Positions 60,442-64,000 of a stretch of 64,000 nucleotides of DNA are shown in pieces (the stretch's first letter is position 1; every line of letters starts with the position of its first letter). The notes below the pieces were generated by a model that was given only the letters and a program-made list of their open reading frames with translations, ran no database searches and was not told the origin of the DNA. The stretch comes from Moniliophthora roreri (Eukaryota > Basidiomycota > Agaricomycetes > Agaricales > Marasmiaceae), in contig LATX02000046.1 in the NCBI GenBank assembly GCA_001466705.2, positions 558,001 to 622,000 on the forward strand. The letters run 5' to 3'. The position numbers and the translations under genes are program-made.

Positions 60442-60902
60442 TTACAACACTCTTCTCTTTCTAAACATGACTTCTGCAGTTCTGCTTGGTGAGCTGCCTA
60501 GTATAAACCAGTCGTATTCCGGTATAACACCCTCTTTCTCAAGCTTGACATCGTAGTTCAGTAACACGTGCGACATGAGTGCCTTCAGCTCGTTCACTGC
60601 GAAGAAGCGACCCGGACCTGGAGATTTTAGCCATCAGGTGAAGAGACGTACCTTTTCATAACCCTCCTGAACAAGTTTCTGAGCGTATTTGAAAGTTTTG
60701 AGTGACCCGGGAAACGAAGATAAAAAACCGGTAGCTCCTATCGTCGGGATGCTATCCAGCTGAGTACGACATTAGCGATTCCGTTGAGCGGAAGGTGTAA
60801 TCTTCGATCTACCTTTGCGGCGCGTGCCCATGCTTGCAAGAGTTTTACTGTCAGAAAGACTATCGAAGCAGCAAGAACAATGCTGGGGAAAGTGGGGCTC
60901 AT
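60442..60902 (-). pseudogene. Cytochrome P450 relic with interior deleted
   Basis: Minus strand. Exon 1 (60902-60813) encodes a membrane anchor, MSPTFPSIVLAASIVFLTVK. Exon 2 (60759-60652) gives the proline-hinge/early region, LDSIPTIGATGFLSSFPGSL, then a QKLVQEGYEK block. A C-terminal exon (60617-60442) reads, in the P450 frame, PGRFFAVNELKALMSHVLLN, then YDVKLEKEG and DWFILGSS. The heme Cys codon would be split by the intron before it. Helices B to K (roughly 350-400 residues, including the oxygen-binding and ExxR motifs) are missing. Exon 2 ends in phase 0 whereas the last exon needs phase 1, so splicing gives a frameshift. Similar to microsomal fungal P450s; nonfunctional. Confidence 0.85.
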
Positions 60903-61587
60903 GATTATCACTATCTGGACAGCTAATGTGCTCTTTTGTATTTTAAGATAGATGATGAGAATCAGCGTCGAATCAGTACACAGGACCATATGACGCTGGA
61001 AATCGTCTGAAAGCAAGGATGCAGACCACTTTTCGTGGTCATGTAGACCCAAAGAACTGGTATAACCGCGAGTCTGGTAGAAATATTACAAAAGAAGCTG
61101 AATACGTGCCTAATGGAAGTTGGTCGTGGGCTAGTATACAGATGGGTATGACATGAGCGGAGGTGGGCGGGCATAAGGAAATTAACAAATGCTTCCCCTT
61201 TTCCACTATGTACTGTACTTCCCAAGCTTTCTGGCCAGTCAAACTCAACCAATGAACACTAACAGAAGATTTCGGGGTGACTCACTTCTAGGGCTCCCTA
61301 TAGTATCCGCTTCACTCGATTTTTTGGTCGAGAATCGCAATTCATTGGGCGAAGCCTGAGGAAAGTGAGTGGAAGAAACCTGATGCACGGGTGGGCTCTG
61401 GTGTGATATTGATGTATCACCAATTAATTATTGTAGAATCTCTATACCTTTGTGAATGTGGTGGTAACAAGAATAGCGCAATAGTGAGCTGGTCGCTTGT
61501 GCTGTGCGAGAAATAATTTCCAGTTTTGATTCACAGTGATGATAATTTTCTGCATCCCTTCTACCTTTCCCTTCAACGGTGCTCACG

Positions 61588-61886
61588 ATGCATTTGATGT
61601 ATACGCTGGATGAAAACGGCAACAGGGTATATACCCTCAAGGCATGTCCCCATTAGTTGCCATTTTTACCTCTTTCTGACTTTCCACGTAGAAGATAACC
61701 GACGCCGGCAAAATTACAAAATCTGCTCATCCTGGTCAGCACCACTTCAGCCTGTGTTCAAGTTGTCTTCCTGATACGCGGTATGTAGCACGCTTCTCGC
61801 CAGATGACAAGTTCTCGAGGCATCGCGTCATTATTAAAAAGCGTTTTGGTGTCTTGTTGACTCAATTACCTTCCAAGCCAATGTGA
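61588..61886 (+). CDS. NOP10: H/ACA snoRNP subunit NOP10
   Basis: Exons 61588-61641, 61692-61734 and 61789-61886 encode 64 residues, the usual NOP10 length. The protein starts [18 protein letters not shown] and contains the family signature [17 protein letters not shown], followed by a [10 protein letters not shown] block. NOP10 binds the Cbf5/dyskerin catalytic domain in H/ACA ribonucleoproteins and is needed for rRNA pseudouridylation and, in some organisms, telomerase RNP stability; it acts in the nucleolus and Cajal bodies. Intron 1 begins GCATGT (a GC..AG intron), while the truncated copy at 59885 has GTATGT. Intron 2 (61735-61788) is normal. It is a single essential housekeeping gene in fungi, so the second fragment is unexpected. 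Confidence 0.95.
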
Positions 61887-62483
61887 ATGTCTCGAACATC
61901 TGCGGATGGTTTTTGTAGTTTCAAAAGCGTATATGAGGGCTCTCGGTCTAGTTAGGCTCAGGTTGGATGTCTCAAGCGTCCTGGAATGGGCCTGTGGCAG
62001 GGTTTACCTTTGGCCGTCCTGGTCAAAGGCATGTAGGATTTGGGCACTTGGGGATGGCGGGAGGGAATGATTGTAAAAGAGAATCCAACTTTACGGTGTC
62101 GTTGCTCAGTGAACTCTGATGAATAATACTTATGTTTTTGCGGTTTATAACCAACCATCCACTACCTCGATAGCGCTTTGGCCAATGCTTCCACGAGACC
62201 AGCGACATTCCTGTCCAGGTTGTTTGACCATCTGAAGACAGATGCCGAGGCCATCCCGCGCGTCAAGCGTTGTTGACAACCACCACCCTGGCCTGATCGA
62301 GCTGGACACCATAGAACGGCATTACCACCATGACCAATAGCATCACGCCCTTGAACCTCGATTTTCTCTAACGTTTTGCAAATTGAGCGACAACGCTCCG
62401 TCTTCTGTACTCTTTTCATCAATCATCCAACAACAGCAACCTCCGTCGAGCTACCACAACAGAAGCTATGTATACCTGGAATC
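61887..62483. other. 3' region of NOP10 and spacer
   Basis: Short frames on the minus strand (62162-62422 and 61958-62158) show no recognised domain. Nothing supportable. Confidence 0.4.
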
Positions 62484-62732
62484 CCGGAACAACCAACTGG
62501 GTATCTTTCCGGTATCCCTTCGATTTTCTGCAGTATTCTGAATCGGGAAGTCCGTTTCAAGGCGCGTTTACTCATATGTTCCTTGATACCTCATACTGAC
62601 AGAACACATCAGTCAGCGTTTCGATATGATTCACAACGTTGCAATTGAGATGAGAGAAAATAATTTCGCACTCGCCTCCTCGATTCCCCAGCAAGCTTCA
62701 GAGCAGCATCAACTCTTACCATTCCCGCCTTT
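62484..62732. repeat. 249-bp direct repeat, copy 2
   Basis: Partner of 60120-60368. Flanking sequence on both sides differs from copy 1. Confidence 0.9.
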
Positions 62733-64000
62733 AGGAGACACTTAGGTGATAATCCGATTTTACAAGTGTACATGGAGGGCATCTGGACGTGGACGCAAAA
62801 GCTAATGGCTTGCGTCCATCTTCTCTCCAGTTTTGTGTGTTACTGATCCCCTCCCATACATGAAGGACCTCTCATATTCATTTCCATCTCATTGAGCTCT
62901 TCCCCGTTGAAGGTCCGCCCAACACGCGAAGGCATCTTCGTCAAGCTTAACACTTCAAGCTCCGAATCAGGATTCATCATTCCCCAAGGGTAAGTACCCC
63001 AACTCGTGCCGTCGTTACATTGTGGCGTTACGCCTCCCAAGTATTCGTGGCTCCAGCTTCGGGTCGAGGGACCATCTTTTCACCTACCTAAGGGCTACGG
63101 TTGTGCATCTGTCATCGCGAGGGACTTGGTATGTATCTGCTCTTCCATCGTTTCTCTTAACCTGAAAATCGTAGTTCATCCTCCGCATCACAAAATACCG
63201 ATCGCACGACACCAACACGATGGAACCTCCATATGGAACGATGAACGCCCTGTTCAGATATCACATGTCCTCTCCTACGGCGACATTGACTGCTTGTGAC
63301 GAAACTGGTGTTTCTTTCGACATCCCACACGACTGGGGCTATGTGCATGATCTCCCTTCATTCCCGGACCTTACAAACTGACCGGCACCACCAATGCACT
63401 CGATATGCATGAGACGTAAGGGATATGAGGTATCTAGAGTTGGGAATCGTCGGCTCTGGGAGAGAAATTGCCTGGGGAAGATTGAGCTCGAGGTACGTGT
63501 TACTCATTTACTCGTATCAAAATTGTCCGTACGCTAATCGCTCCCGTTACTAGAAGGACATCCAGCATTGTATGATTATCGGGTACTGTACAGTCTTCCG
63601 ATGTACATCTCATAACTTCAATACGACTATGTGGCTATCACTGCATCTTCTCAACATGCAGAGCTCAACGAATAGCCTAGAAATGAGTAGCAATACAAGT
63701 CAGACAGCAACACCCTCAAGCAACCCAAAGGGGCGTCGCACTGCGTCGCGCTCTTTTGGGCCAATCGATTAAATTACACCAAGAACTGGGATAGCGGCGG
63801 GCAGAGGTTGTGCGGATGGAGAGGATTGGCCTTGGCGATGTAGTCAGCTTGAGATCAGAGTACGAAGAACGTCGAGAAGGGAAGATGAGTATAAATATGA
63901 AAGTATGCACCCTGGGACTTGAATCACAGAAGGCTCATCGTTGGACTTCTTTTCTCAGGTCGTGTCGGATGAGCGAGGGTACACTGGAGCGACGACGAAT
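62733..64000. other. Right end, no identifiable gene
   Basis: Short plus-strand frames, with donor-like GTAAGT at about 62991 and GTACGT at about 63492, suggest a spliced gene or relic, but the peptides do not match a family I know. No frame exceeds 97 codons. Confidence 0.4.

Noticed and set aside
60962..61252. 96-codon minus-strand frame next to the P450 relic
   Set aside because: Does not match P450 wording and lies upstream of the membrane-anchor ATG; no domain.
62162..62422. Minus-strand 86-codon frame right of NOP10
   Set aside because: Gly-rich peptide without a recognisable family or splice partners.
1..64000. tRNA, rRNA or CRISPR features
   Set aside because: No cloverleaf with conserved T- and D-loop sequences, no rRNA wording and no regularly spaced short repeats were seen.

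Overview
The window is eukaryotic and fits a basidiomycete fungus (Agaricomycete type). Introns are short (about 50-60 nt, GT..AG) and dense, exons are small, and three F-box genes belong to classes typical of mushroom genomes. No bacterial, viral or CRISPR features were seen. Most of the DNA is a young, actively rearranged tandem array with large tracts of decayed sequence between genes.

Main content: nine copies of one uncharacterised gene family, all on the + strand, in identical order and with an identical eight-exon structure. They are copy 0 (3' end only, 1-242), copy 1 (3048-5123), copy 2 (10731-12797), copy 3 (15633-17696), copy 4 (23590-25652), copy 5 (36853-38935), copy 6 (45841-47981, broken), copy 7 (49991-52093, broken) and copy 8 (54812-56917). 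I checked intron phases exon by exon. Copies 1-5 and 8 give uninterrupted proteins of 558-576 residues. Copies 6 and 7 each carry one clean frameshift (a 31-nt tandem duplication and an apparent 8-nt deletion). Each protein has a short N-terminal Asn/Gly-rich motif and a segment resembling a degenerate protein-kinase N-lobe. A long conserved middle/C-terminal region contains a length-variable loop, and the C-terminus ends in a Trp-rich motif plus 'SGISAFGF'-like residues. Core promoters and roughly 500-bp 3' flanks are duplicated with the genes.

Layout. 1-28 kb: left half of the array (copies 0-4) separated by duplicated, decayed spacers. 28.5-43.6 kb: a non-array island with two single-frame F-box genes, a multi-exon F-box/zinc-finger gene, array copy 5, and a coiled-coil protein gene on the - strand. 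45.8-59.4 kb: right half of the array (copies 6-8), where each copy is followed tail-to-tail by an epoxide-hydrolase-type alpha/beta-hydrolase on the - strand. One hydrolase is intact (57056-58351, 335 aa) and the others are decayed, so the pair has duplicated as a module. 59.8-62.7 kb: an intact NOP10 snoRNP gene, a truncated second NOP10 copy ending at a single ambiguous base 'n' (60119), and a cytochrome P450 relic with its interior deleted. The 'n' sits at the junction of two segments that occur about 660 bp apart further right, so this end may contain an assembly join.

Working together: nothing in the window spells out a pathway. The coherent picture is a rapidly duplicating family of putative non-catalytic kinase-fold proteins with one hypervariable loop, partly coupled to epoxide hydrolases, next to F-box genes that also belong to expanding families.
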